DNA from: Rheinheimera sp. 4Y26
GTDB lineage: Bacteria; Pseudomonadota; Gammaproteobacteria; Enterobacterales; Alteromonadaceae
Assembly (NCBI RefSeq): GCF_025245835.1
Contig: NZ_JAOBWS010000003.1
Location: forward strand, 186,001 to 250,000
Length of the DNA stretch: 64,000 bases
Reading direction: 5' to 3'
This document shows positions 8,814 to 17,712 of the stretch, piece after piece; the first letter of the stretch is position 1, and every line of letters begins with the position of its first letter. Under the pieces are notes generated by a model that made no database searches, had not been told where the DNA came from, and was given only the letters and a program-made list of their open reading frames with translations. Both the position numbers and the translations under genes were made by a program.

Positions 8814-10355
8814 ATGAGTGAATATTTGCAAATCAAACAGTTGTGTGATGAATGGCAAAGTAACGGCCAACCCATTTCACTCAGTGCCCTGGCAAATTAC
8901 ACAGGCAAAGCCGCCCGTCAGCTCGAACCGCATTTTTTGCAGTGGCAGCAACAACAAATTGACCCGGATTTTGTGTTTGATGCCGAGTTTGTGGCAGCCT
9001 TTAAACAACAAGCCAGTCGTTATGCACAAAATTTAACGGCACAATTGCAGCAGGAATTACACAATCTGCAGCAGAGTTATCAGCAGCTGCAACAACAGCA
9101 GCATCAGCTGACTGAAGATCTGTACGCTGCACAGCAACGTGAAACCAGACACAGCAGCCATGCCGCCAGTCTGGAACAACAACAAATCCAGCTACAACAA
9201 CAATTAGAAGAAGCGCTGGAAGCTTCAGAGCAACAACAAGCACAACTGTTACAACTGCAAAGTGCATTCACCGAACAACAATATCTGCTTGAGCCACTGC
9301 AGCAGCAGGTGCCACAGTTACAGCAGGAATTGCAGCAAAGCCAGCAACAATTGGCCGATACAGAACAAAAACGGCAAATTCTGGAAGAAGCGCAGTTATT
9401 ACAGTTGCAGCAACAAGCAGCACTCAGCAACCAACTGGCGCAATTGTCCGAACAAAACACGCAGCTGGCCCAGCAACTCGACAGTAAAAATCAGGCTCAG
9501 ATCAATGCCACTCAGGAACTGAGACAGGCAGAGCAGCAGTTATCACAACTTCAGCAGCAGCTTACACATCAACAAGATAAACAACAGCAGCTGGAACAAC
9601 AACTCAGTGCACAGCAACAACAACAGCAGCAACTGCACAACGAGCTGGCGCAGGCGCAGCAACAAGAAGCACAGCTACAACAACAGCTGCAACAAAGCGA
9701 AGCGGAAAAACAGCAGCTGGCCGCAGCCCTTCAAAACAGTACCGAGCAACAACAGCAACTGGCTGAGCAGCTTGGCAATAGCGCCAGCAACCAACAACAA
9801 ACCGCAGCTCAGCAGCAGCAGTTGCAACAACAACTGGATACACTGCAGGCAGAACTTGTCCGGTTGCAACAACAAAACGAAAGCTTAACGGCATCGGCGC
9901 AACAGGCCGAACAAAGTGTGGCACCGCTGCGTCAGGAAAGAGATGCGGCTGTTGCCGCCCAAAGTGGCCAGCAGCAGAAACTGGATGAACTGCAATTTAA
10001 ACTGACGCAGGCGCAAACTGAGAGTGCCAGATTGAGTCAGTATCTGCCGGAGCTGGAGCAAAACCTGCAGCAGCTTCGCGAAGTCAATTCGTTATTAAAA
10101 GAGCAAAACGCCAGCACCGCAGAGCACCAGAGCAGTCAGCGCGAAACCATTAAACAACTGCGCGAAGAAGTGCTGCAGCTGCGGGAGCAAACCGCCCAGG
10201 CCCAGGCCGAGCGCAGACAACTGGCAGAGCAGAATCAACAGCTGTTAGAGCAGATTTCTTTTGTCAAAACCAACTCCACAGCGACGATTGAACGCTTAAC
10301 CCGTAACTGGGAACAGGCGCAGGCGAAGCTTAAGCAGCTGGAAAGCGGCGGCTAA
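8814..10355 (+). CDS. Gln-rich coiled-coil protein with KfrA-like N-terminal domain
   Basis: 513 residues from ATG 8814, which has GGAG nine bases upstream. An in-frame TTG at 8784 is less likely. Residues 1-60 look like a small helix-turn-helix unit (LCDEWQSNGQPISLSALANY, then LEPHFLQWQ) in the style of the KfrA N-terminal DNA-binding domain. Residues from about 80 to 510 form an almost continuous coiled coil in which about a third of residues are glutamine, encoded by mixed CAA and CAG. The architecture of a DNA-binding head plus a long coiled coil is that of KfrA, an alpha-helical plasmid protein that organises DNA. Here it is chromosomal in appearance, with no plasmid genes nearby. Function is inferred only. 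An alternative is a cytoskeletal or scaffold coiled coil. Confidence 0.75.
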   Translation: MSEYLQIKQLCDEWQSNGQPISLSALANYTGKAARQLEPHFLQWQQQQIDPDFVFDAEFVAAFKQQASRYAQNLTAQLQQELHNLQQSYQQLQQQQHQLTEDLYAAQQRETRHSSHAASLEQQQIQLQQQLEEALEASEQQQAQLLQLQSAFTEQQYLLEPLQQQVPQLQQELQQSQQQLADTEQKRQILEEAQLLQLQQQAALSNQLAQLSEQNTQLAQQLDSKNQAQINATQELRQAEQQLSQLQQQLTHQQDKQQQLEQQLSAQQQQQQQLHNELAQAQQQEAQLQQQLQQSEAEKQQLAAALQNSTEQQQQLAEQLGNSASNQQQTAAQQQQLQQQLDTLQAELVRLQQQNESLTASAQQAEQSVAPLRQERDAAVAAQSGQQQKLDELQFKLTQAQTESARLSQYLPELEQNLQQLREVNSLLKEQNASTAEHQSSQRETIKQLREEVLQLREQTAQAQAERRQLAEQNQQLLEQISFVKTNSTATIERLTRNWEQAQAKLKQLESGG

Positions 10356-10384
10356 AGTGCCGCCCTGGCGTAAATGTGATAACA

Positions 10385-10412
10385 ACAGCAGCGTTTCGCT
10401 GCTGTATTTTTA
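10385..10412 (+). terminator. Terminator of the Gln-rich gene
   Basis: Perfect 9-bp stem ACAGCAGCG/CGCTGCTGT with a TTT loop, followed by ATTTTTAT, 30 nt after the stop codon. Confidence 0.85.
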
Positions 10413-10414
10413 TA

Positions 10415-10454
10415 ACCCCGCCACGTTTTTTATCACCCCGCCATGTTTTTTTTC
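10415..10454. repeat. Two 20-nt tandem repeats across the GDT1 stop codon
   Basis: Units at 10415-10434 and 10435-10454 differ at two positions. On the minus strand each unit carries the TGA or TGA-like end followed by an A-run, so the real stop codon of the downstream minus-strand gene (10453-10455) lies at the repeat boundary. Confidence 0.8.
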
Positions 10455-11013
10455 ACCCAGCTAGGATGGTCATGATGCCCAGCAGCAAAAACACCGCACA
10501 GGCAGCACGGCGTGCTAAATTGAGCGGCAACTTCTCCATCAGATAACGTCCGGCATAGACCACTGGTACATTGGCCGCCAGCATGCCTAAGGTAGTGCCG
10601 ATGATCACCAGCATCAGCTCTGAGGGGTAATTCGCGGCCAGCAGCACTGTGGCGATTTGGGTTTTATCGCCAATTTCCGCTAAGAAAAACAAAATACAAC
10701 TGGCGGCAAAAGCACCATATTTGAGCACAGCGTTTTCTTCACTGTCGTCTTTATCCGGGATCAAAAGCCAGAGCGCCACCACAATAAAAGAGCCACCAAG
10801 TAACCAGGCATGCCACCCTTGTGGAATAAACTGCGCAACCCAGGCTCCCAGCCAGGCAGACGCGGCATGATTGAGTAAAGTAGCCACCAGAATACCGGCA
10901 ATAATGGCAAGACGGGAGCGAAAACGCGCGGCCAGAAATAAACTTAACAGCTGGGTTTTGTCACCGATTTCGGCAATAGCCACACCGGTAAAAGAATATA
11001 ACAAGGCATCCAT
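10453..11013 (-). CDS. GDT1/TMEM165-family Mn2+ exporter
   Basis: 186 residues and about six membrane segments. Two copies of the family signature E-x-G-D-K-T are present: AEIGDKTQLLSLFLAA near the N-terminus and AEIGDKTQIATVLLAA in the second half, giving the internal-repeat architecture of UPF0016/GDT1 proteins. Bacterial members export manganese and protect against Mn2+ toxicity. The start at ATG 11013 gives the normal family length. An open frame runs on to 11202 but is occupied by a manganese riboswitch, so translation there is not expected. Expression should rise with Mn2+ through the leader RNA. Confidence 0.93.
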   Translation of the reverse strand: MDALLYSFTGVAIAEIGDKTQLLSLFLAARFRSRLAIIAGILVATLLNHAASAWLGAWVAQFIPQGWHAWLLGGSFIVVALWLLIPDKDDSEENAVLKYGAFAASCILFFLAEIGDKTQIATVLLAANYPSELMLVIIGTTLGMLAANVPVVYAGRYLMEKLPLNLARRAACAVFLLLGIMTILAG

Positions 11014-11074
11014 AATAATACTCAGCGGGAATTGGACATAAGACAGAACTGCGGCTCCCGCTTTGGGCCACAGG

Positions 11075-11195
11075 GCTGTCTCAGGTCTCATCAAACCGGC
11101 AATACCGGTTGCTGTTGCCATGTGCATTGAGGCACAAGTGTGTTGACAACAACGCTGCCATTTCTGGCAACAGATTACTCCCCCAAGCAGGAAGA
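11075..11195 (-). promoter_or_regulatory. yybP-ykoY (Mn2+) riboswitch
   Basis: The leader RNA read on the minus strand has every conserved block of the yybP-ykoY aptamer in order. These are GGGGAGUA (near 11176-11183), a 7-bp hairpin GUUGCCA-GAAA-UGGCAGC (11154-11171) and the GUCAACA internal-loop segment within a long arm. That arm is closed by GUUGUUG/CAACAGCAAC and capped by UGUGC/GCACA. A short ACCGG/CCGGU hairpin and UGAGACC (11084-11090) complete it. The riboswitch class senses Mn2+ and typically precedes MntP or TMEM165-type exporters, which matches the gene downstream. The small GC hairpin just before the coding region may be part of the expression platform. Confidence 0.93.
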
Positions 11196-11200
11196 CCGGC

Positions 11201-11230
11201 ATTGTAGCCAGCGTGCTGCGTATTGGGCAA
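11201..11230 (-). promoter_or_regulatory. Candidate sigma-70 promoter of the riboswitch-exporter unit
   Basis: Minus-strand TTGCCC (11225-11230), 18 nt, TACAAT (11201-11206). This predicts a transcript start near 11194, immediately before the riboswitch aptamer. Confidence 0.6.
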
Positions 11231-11291
11231 GCAAAAACGCTGTTATATAAAATTTTTCTGAATGACCAACAGCGGCAAGGTTTTTGGTGGC

Positions 11292-11320
11292 AAAAAAACC
11301 ACAGCCGAAGCTGTGGTCTT
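11292..11320 (-). terminator. Terminator of the RND efflux operon
   Basis: Stem ACCACAGC/GCTGTGGT with a UUCG tetraloop, followed by a T-run on the minus strand, about 20 nt after the last RND gene. Confidence 0.9.
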
Positions 11321-11340
11321 TATATTGCAGTTTTCGCAGA

Positions 11341-14300
11341 TTAGCGTGCAGGCATCAGCTTATTGACTCTTGCTCTGGCACTGCTGCTAAAACGCTGCCA
11401 TCTGGCACCAAGACGAATCAAGCCCCAATAAGTCAGTGGCACCAGCAACAAACTGGTTAAAGTGGAAAACACCAGACCACCGATAATAGCCACCGCCATA
11501 GGCGCATAACTTGGGCCATCACCACCTATATTGGCATCACCAAAAGCCAGAGGTAATAAACCCAGCACTGTAGTGGATACTGTCATCAGAATGGGACGCA
11601 GCCGCGCTTCACAGGCTTCGATGATCAAAGGTACTAAATCGGCATCAGGTCTTTCTTCTCTGAGCTGATTAATACGATCCACCAGCACTATACCGTTGTT
11701 AACCACTATCCCCATCAGCACCAGCATACCAATCATGCCCATAATGCCCATTTGGGTGCCGGTGAATAAAAAGGCCCAAAACACGCCCACAAAAGAGAAC
11801 AATAACGAACCAATGACTGCGGTTGGCAATAACAACGACTCAAACAAAGCCGCCATCACCAGATAAATCATCGCGACCGCCAGCAGCATATTGGTTTGCA
11901 TAATGCCCTGGGCTTCGTCCTGATACTGAAAACTGCCTTCAAATGACCAGCTGTAACCGGCTGGCAACTGCAGCTGCTCCATCACGCGGGTCAGCTCTTT
12001 GCGGGCGTCGTCCATTTTCAGATCTTTGTTGATGTTCATGCCAATCGCCAGACCGGTCTGACGGTTAAAACGGCGGATCTCACCTAAGCGTTTTTCCACT
12101 TTTAAGCTGGCCACCTGCGATAAACGCACCACAGTGTTGTCCTGCAACTTCACCGGCACTGCTTCCAGCTCTTGTTGTGACAAGCCTACTTTTTCATCAT
12201 AAAGCACCCGAAGCTGCACTTCGCCCTGATCCAGGGTGCGGAAAGTACGCAAATTAGAACCACGCAGCGCCAGGCTAATGGTATTGGCCACATCCTGTGC
12301 CGACAGACCATGCCGCTGCAGCTGCTCCTGCTGTAACACCACCTGTAGCTCAGATTGACCGTCACTGACTTCAGAGCGCACGTCTTCCAGCCCTTTAATA
12401 GTGCTCAGTACAGGTACCAGAGATTCAGACAACTCCATCAGTTTGGCAGTTGAAGGCCCGAGCAAATGAATTTGCATACCACCACCGGCATCCCCCCAGC
12501 CAAACTGTGGTTTAGCGCGCACCAGCACAGGCCAGTCTTTGCGAATAGCTTCTTTCACCTGTGCAACAGGCACAGGCAAAGGGTCGACAAACATAATGGT
12601 CGACACAGCAAAACCAGGCTGGTAATAGCTATACACTGAGTCGATATGGAATTTTTCTTTATTGGCATAAAGGTAAGCTTCCATTTTACTTACTTCCTGC
12701 TCCACCTCAGCCAGGCTGTAATTACTCTGAATGTTGTAGTTCAGAAACAATCGGTTGGAATCGCCTTCATTGTCATCGCCACCTGACACCTGACTGATAG
12801 GAATGGCAATACTGAATAACAGACCTATCGCGATCAGGGTGGCAGCCAAAGGCTTTCTCATCACCCAGCGCAAACATTTGCCATAAAAAATATCGGCTTT
12901 GCTGGCTTTAGCGTTCTCAGTGCTGGTAATGCTTTTAATACGGGTTGATAACCAGGGGATCAAAGTCAGCGCCATAAATAACGACACCGCAAGCGAAATA
13001 GTAATGGCAATAGCCACATGCTCGAGAAATACGGTGACATCCACTTTCTGACCAATAATATTGGGTAAAAATACAATGGCCGTAGTGGCAGTACCGGCCA
13101 ACACTGCCAGGCTCACCCGATACACGCCACGTTCTGTGGCACGGCGCACATTATTGTCGGCAGCCCTTTCGCGAAAAATACTTTCGGTCACCACCACTGA
13201 GTTATCCACCAGCATGCCCACCGCCAGCATCAGCCCCATCATACTGAGCACATTTAAGCTGTAACCGAGGAAATACATCATGCCAAGGGTAATGGCGATA
13301 GACACAGGCACCGACATCACCACCAGCAAAGTGGTTGGAATATGCCGTAAAAACAGGAAGAGCACACCAAAAGACAAAGCTGCCCCCATAGCGCCTGAAC
13401 CCAGCAAATTGGATAACGAATCAGTCACCCCTTTAGCAGTGTCGTCCATCACAAACATATTAATGCCGTTAAAGGCCGGATCTTTGCCGGCAGCGTCCAC
13501 CACCGCCAGGGCTGCAGCAGACACGTCCACCAGATTGGCACCCGATTCTTTATACACGTTCATGCCTACGGCATAAGACTGATCGAGGCGGCGCCCTTCT
13601 ACCCGTTTTGGCAGCTCCAGTTGTAATTCAGCAATATCACCGAGCTTTAAACCCCGGCCTATCGGCAGTTGTTTAATTTCATCAAGCGAGGAGAATTCAC
13701 CTACGGGTTTGACCAGAATGCTGGACTCCGGGCTTCTAATCTCGCCTGCGGTCATTGCAAAGTTTTGTTTGGATAAAGTGGCCACCAACGCTTTGGCATC
13801 GACCTGCAAAGCCCGGAGTTTTTCCGGTTGCAGCCTGATAATCACCTGACGTTTATCCACACCATAAAGCTCAACTTTGGACACACCAGGCACCCGTTCC
13901 AGCGGACGTTTTACCTGACGTTCCAGCAAGTCATACGCCATGGATAAATCACGTTCACTGGAAATGCGCAGCTGAAAAATCGGCATGTCGTTGGTATTAA
14001 ACTGAAACACCAGTACCCGCTCTACATCGGCTGGCAGCAGATGGCGGATACCATCCAGCCGCTCACGCACTTCAATGCTTTTGGTATTGATGTTTTCTTC
14101 CCAGTTAAATTCCAGGCCAATTTCCGCGCTGTCTTCTTTGGAAAAAGACCGCATTTTTTTAATGCCGGTGACGGTCGACAAGGCTTCTTCCACTGGCCTT
14201 GTGATCAATCGTTCAATCTCAGCCGGTGTGGCGTTTGGATAAGGCACATTGATATAAATTTCCGGAATATCAATGCCTGGGAATTTCTCCAGCGGCAACA

Positions 14301-14406
14301 TACGGCTGGCCAGTAAACCAAACACCAGCAAGGACAAAAACAGCATACAAAGGGTGACCGGCCTGTTGAGCGCAAAGCGGGTCAGAGCAAGAGGTTTATG
14401 TTCCAT
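11341..14406 (-). CDS. RND-family efflux permease, second pump subunit
   Basis: 1021 residues with the full HAE1/AcrB-type RND architecture: TM1 near the N-terminus (LCMLFLSLLVFGLLA), two large periplasmic loops and twelve predicted membrane segments. TM4 carries the proton-relay motif GMLVDNSVVVTESIFR, with the Asp pair of RND pumps only partly visible, and TM10-12 carry GIVVNNGIVLVDRINQLREE. It starts 3 nt after the other RND gene and ends in a strong terminator. It probably works with that pump as a heteromultimer in the style of MdtB/MdtC, using the shared adaptor. Substrates are unknown. No outer membrane factor is encoded, so a TolC homologue elsewhere is assumed. Confidence 0.92.
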   Translation of the reverse strand: MEHKPLALTRFALNRPVTLCMLFLSLLVFGLLASRMLPLEKFPGIDIPEIYINVPYPNATPAEIERLITRPVEEALSTVTGIKKMRSFSKEDSAEIGLEFNWEENINTKSIEVRERLDGIRHLLPADVERVLVFQFNTNDMPIFQLRISSERDLSMAYDLLERQVKRPLERVPGVSKVELYGVDKRQVIIRLQPEKLRALQVDAKALVATLSKQNFAMTAGEIRSPESSILVKPVGEFSSLDEIKQLPIGRGLKLGDIAELQLELPKRVEGRRLDQSYAVGMNVYKESGANLVDVSAAALAVVDAAGKDPAFNGINMFVMDDTAKGVTDSLSNLLGSGAMGAALSFGVLFLFLRHIPTTLLVVMSVPVSIAITLGMMYFLGYSLNVLSMMGLMLAVGMLVDNSVVVTESIFRERAADNNVRRATERGVYRVSLAVLAGTATTAIVFLPNIIGQKVDVTVFLEHVAIAITISLAVSLFMALTLIPWLSTRIKSITSTENAKASKADIFYGKCLRWVMRKPLAATLIAIGLLFSIAIPISQVSGGDDNEGDSNRLFLNYNIQSNYSLAEVEQEVSKMEAYLYANKEKFHIDSVYSYYQPGFAVSTIMFVDPLPVPVAQVKEAIRKDWPVLVRAKPQFGWGDAGGGMQIHLLGPSTAKLMELSESLVPVLSTIKGLEDVRSEVSDGQSELQVVLQQEQLQRHGLSAQDVANTISLALRGSNLRTFRTLDQGEVQLRVLYDEKVGLSQQELEAVPVKLQDNTVVRLSQVASLKVEKRLGEIRRFNRQTGLAIGMNINKDLKMDDARKELTRVMEQLQLPAGYSWSFEGSFQYQDEAQGIMQTNMLLAVAMIYLVMAALFESLLLPTAVIGSLLFSFVGVFWAFLFTGTQMGIMGMIGMLVLMGIVVNNGIVLVDRINQLREERPDADLVPLIIEACEARLRPILMTVSTTVLGLLPLAFGDANIGGDGPSYAPMAVAIIGGLVFSTLTSLLLVPLTYWGLIRLGARWQRFSSSARARVNKLMPAR

Positions 14407-14409
14407 GAC

Positions 14410-17400
14410 TTACTCCTTTACCAGCTGTTTTTCACGCGCAGTCAGGCGATACAACACCGGGATAAACAACAAAGTCAGCAAAGTGGATAAACTCAGACCA
14501 AAAATAACGGTAATGGCCATAGGTGCGCGAATTTCGGCACCATCACCACCAAACATCATCGGCATTAAACCAAGCACTGTGGTTAAAGTGGTCATCAGTA
14601 CCGGACGCAAACGGGTGGCACCAGCTTCGACAATAGCGGCGTCCAGCGCCATACCTTCATCACGCAACTGATTAATACGGTCTATCAGCACTATGGCGTT
14701 ATTCACCACAATACCTGCCAGCATAATCAAACCGATAAATACAATGACGGAAATCCGGGTGTCGGTCAGCCACAAACCAAGCACAGCGCCGGCGCCGGCC
14801 AGCGGCACAGTAAACAGAATGAGCAGCGGCTGCAGCAGGTTTTCAAACTGCGATGCCATCACCAGATATACCAAAAACACCGCCAGCGTCAGCGCAATCA
14901 TCAAAGAATTAAATGAACGCTGCATTTCTTCACTTTGGCCCATCACCCGGGCGGTCACGCCATAAGGCAGTTTCAGCTGGGCCAGCATGGCTTCAACTTC
15001 CGCCGCGCCCTGCTCCACATCACCATAGGCCAGGTTAGCGCTGACCACAGCCACCCGCTGCTGACCAATACGGGTAATTTCGCTAGGGCCAATCTCGCGG
15101 CTGATGGTCGCCACTGCAGATAACGGCAACGGCATTTCACTTTGTGGATTAATAATAATTTGCGCCAGCTCCTGCTCTGAATTGCGGTATTGCTCCGACA
15201 GGCGTACGCGGATATCCACTTTACGGTCCTGAATTGAATATTGTCCCGCCACTTCACCGCCGACATAATTGGCCACCCTTTTGGCCACATCAGAAGCGGT
15301 CATATTCAGTTGTGATAAGCGCTGATGGTCAAAATGTAAGGTAATTTCCGGCTGACCGGCACGCAGACTGGACTTTACATCAGCAAAGCGGTCATTTGTT
15401 TCCAGTTGTTTCACCAGCATGGCTGAGCCTTCTTTTAAAGCTGACAGCTCATGGCCGGCCAGTTCAACTTCCATTGGCGTTGCCATATTAAAAAGCTCAG
15501 GTGCATCAATTTTGGCGACTACGTCCGGCATGGCTGCCACTGTATCGCGCACCAGCTGCATCACTTTTTGCTCGTCTGCTGCAGTTGAGCCCGGTTTTAA
15601 TACAATATTGAGCCTGCCCCAGTGACTACCACCAATCGATGGGTCAACTGTCATTTGCTGACCCGTACCAGCCTGCGCATAGGTGCGCTCTACCTCCGGT
15701 GCTTCAGCCACCACAGCAGCCAGTTTGGTCAGCACTTTGTCAGTGCGTTCAATAGCACTGCCAACAGGCAGCTGCACTTCTACATAAAATTCACCCTGAC
15801 TCATGGCCGGAATTAAATCAAAACCTAAGCGTGGCGCCAGGCTAAAACAAAGCGTTGTGATCGCAAGAGTCACTGCCAGTGCCAGACTTTTGCTCTGAAG
15901 TGCGGTGGTTAAAGCGCGACGATACAGTTTTTCCAGACCCGCCAGCAGCATTTGCATCAGCTTTAATAAAGGACGGAATAACCAGCCAAACGCAGCGGCC
16001 ACCAGGCGCCATATCAAAGTCAACAACGAGATAAACCAGGACAATACAAAAGCAATAGCACGAAACGGCAGTTTTAACACCAGCACAATCCACTGATACC
16101 AACGCTGTGGTTTCACAAAACCGGGCTTAGTGTCCGCGACCACTGTTGCTGTGCCCAGGGTACGTTCGTGGGCCGCCATGGTTGGAATAAGGGTTAAGGC
16201 CACCAGTAACGAAGCCAGCAGCGCGTAAGTCACTGTTAGGGCCTGATCTTTAAACAGCTGACCGGCGATACCGTCGATAAATACCAGCGGGAAAAACACC
16301 GCCACTGTGGTCAGGGTTGATGCAGTAATCGCCATCGACACTTCACTGGCCCCTTTTTTGGCGGCTTCCAGCGACGACATGCCCTGCTCTTTGTAACGGG
16401 CAATGTTTTCCAGCACCACAATAGCGTTATCCACCAGCATACCAATAGCGAGCGCTATACCACCTAAACTCATGATGTTCAGACTGATTTCCTGTGCATA
16501 CATCAGGTTAAAAGTTGCAATGACCGACAGCGGGATTGAAATTGAAATCACCAGGGTGGTCCAGATGTTACGCAGGAACAAATACAGCACCAGCATCGCC
16601 AGTAAACCGCCTTGCCAGGCAGAAGATTTAACTTCGGCTATCGCGTCACTGATAAACACCGACTGGTCATACACCAGCGTCAACTCATAACCGGCCGGCA
16701 GGTTTTTACGCAGGTTTTCCAGCTGGCCAATCACAGTTTTGGCCACCTGTACAGTGTTGGCGTCACCTTCTTTATAAATAGCAATTTCAATGGCCGGTTT
16801 GCCATTGACATAAGTAATACTCTGCCGGTCGACATAACCATCTTTCACTTGCGCGATATCACTGAGTCTGACATGACTGCCATTGACGGTGGCGATATAC
16901 AGATTGCGCATTTGATCCAGGTTTTCAAACTGGTTAATGGTGCGCACCAGATAATCGTGGGCCGCAGTTTCCAGCCGGCCGCCCGCCTGATTCAGGTTTT
17001 GCTCTTTCAGTCTGGCATTGACAGTACTGATATCCAGATTCAGCTGGCTGAGTTTTTCATTATCAATCAGCACCTGAATTTCCTGGGTTAAACCGCCATC
17101 GGGCCGCACTGCGGCGACGCCGGTCAGTGCTTCCATTTTGCGGCGTAAATCCTCATCAGCAAAGGTACGCAGCGCCACCAGTTGTGCTTCAGATAACTGA
17201 TCTTTGACATCGTTACGGCTTAACGCCAGGCGCACTATCGGATCTAAATTTGGGTTAAAACGCAGCAACAGTGGTTTTTTGATATCCAGTGGCAGCAGCA
17301 ACACGTCCAGTTTTTCACGTACTTCAAGGCCGGCCAGATCCATATCTGTGCCCCACTCAAATTCCATAATCACATCCGAACGGCCGGCGCGCGACACCGA

Positions 17401-17643
17401 CTGCACTTTACGAATGCCTTTGACAATACCCACACTTTCTTCAATCGGCTTACTGACCAGCTGCTCAACTTCAGCAGGAGCAGCACCCTGATATTCAGTG
17501 CGAATGGTTAAAGTGGGGTAAGATAAATCCGGTAACAAATTTACGGCCAGGCGCGCCATCGCCACCAGACCAAACAACATAATGCCAAGCGTAAACATCC
17601 ACATGGTTACGGGGCGGGCAACAGCCAAATCCACCAGTTTCAT
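14410..17643 (-). CDS. RND-family efflux permease, first pump subunit with internal insertion
   Basis: 1077 residues, longer than the usual 1020-1050. It has the RND repeats, with GMLVDNAIVVLENIARYKEQ in TM4 and GIVVNNAIVLIDRINQLRDE in the second half. An extra stretch of about 80 residues at roughly 498-578 lies between the two halves. It is rich in Trp, Phe and Leu (PFRAIAFVLSWFISLLTLIW) and looks like amphipathic or membrane-associated helices next to TM7. It is the middle gene of the adaptor-pump-pump operon (69 nt after the adaptor, 3 nt before the next pump). Proton-driven export from the inner membrane or periplasm is expected. Confidence 0.92.
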   Translation of the reverse strand: MKLVDLAVARPVTMWMFTLGIMLFGLVAMARLAVNLLPDLSYPTLTIRTEYQGAAPAEVEQLVSKPIEESVGIVKGIRKVQSVSRAGRSDVIMEFEWGTDMDLAGLEVREKLDVLLLPLDIKKPLLLRFNPNLDPIVRLALSRNDVKDQLSEAQLVALRTFADEDLRRKMEALTGVAAVRPDGGLTQEIQVLIDNEKLSQLNLDISTVNARLKEQNLNQAGGRLETAAHDYLVRTINQFENLDQMRNLYIATVNGSHVRLSDIAQVKDGYVDRQSITYVNGKPAIEIAIYKEGDANTVQVAKTVIGQLENLRKNLPAGYELTLVYDQSVFISDAIAEVKSSAWQGGLLAMLVLYLFLRNIWTTLVISISIPLSVIATFNLMYAQEISLNIMSLGGIALAIGMLVDNAIVVLENIARYKEQGMSSLEAAKKGASEVSMAITASTLTTVAVFFPLVFIDGIAGQLFKDQALTVTYALLASLLVALTLIPTMAAHERTLGTATVVADTKPGFVKPQRWYQWIVLVLKLPFRAIAFVLSWFISLLTLIWRLVAAAFGWLFRPLLKLMQMLLAGLEKLYRRALTTALQSKSLALAVTLAITTLCFSLAPRLGFDLIPAMSQGEFYVEVQLPVGSAIERTDKVLTKLAAVVAEAPEVERTYAQAGTGQQMTVDPSIGGSHWGRLNIVLKPGSTAADEQKVMQLVRDTVAAMPDVVAKIDAPELFNMATPMEVELAGHELSALKEGSAMLVKQLETNDRFADVKSSLRAGQPEITLHFDHQRLSQLNMTASDVAKRVANYVGGEVAGQYSIQDRKVDIRVRLSEQYRNSEQELAQIIINPQSEMPLPLSAVATISREIGPSEITRIGQQRVAVVSANLAYGDVEQGAAEVEAMLAQLKLPYGVTARVMGQSEEMQRSFNSLMIALTLAVFLVYLVMASQFENLLQPLLILFTVPLAGAGAVLGLWLTDTRISVIVFIGLIMLAGIVVNNAIVLIDRINQLRDEGMALDAAIVEAGATRLRPVLMTTLTTVLGLMPMMFGGDGAEIRAPMAITVIFGLSLSTLLTLLFIPVLYRLTAREKQLVKE

Positions 17644-17712
17644 TGTGTTCTTCCTGTAGTTTTAGTTGTAGACAGCGCGGGCCAACAAGGCCCGCGACAG
17701 TGGAATGAGGAA

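Noticed and set aside
9100-9900. Repetitive CAG/CAA stretch as a possible CRISPR or satellite array
   Set aside because: No fixed repeat unit or spacers. It is coiled-coil coding sequence.
9001-9924. Several long Cys-, Asn- or Val-rich frames on both strands within the Gln-rich gene
   Set aside because: They are shadow frames of CAG/CAA-rich codons with no ribosome-binding sites or family features.
11014-11202. N-terminal extension of the GDT1 exporter
   Set aside because: The sequence folds as a yybP-ykoY riboswitch, and family alignment begins at 11013.
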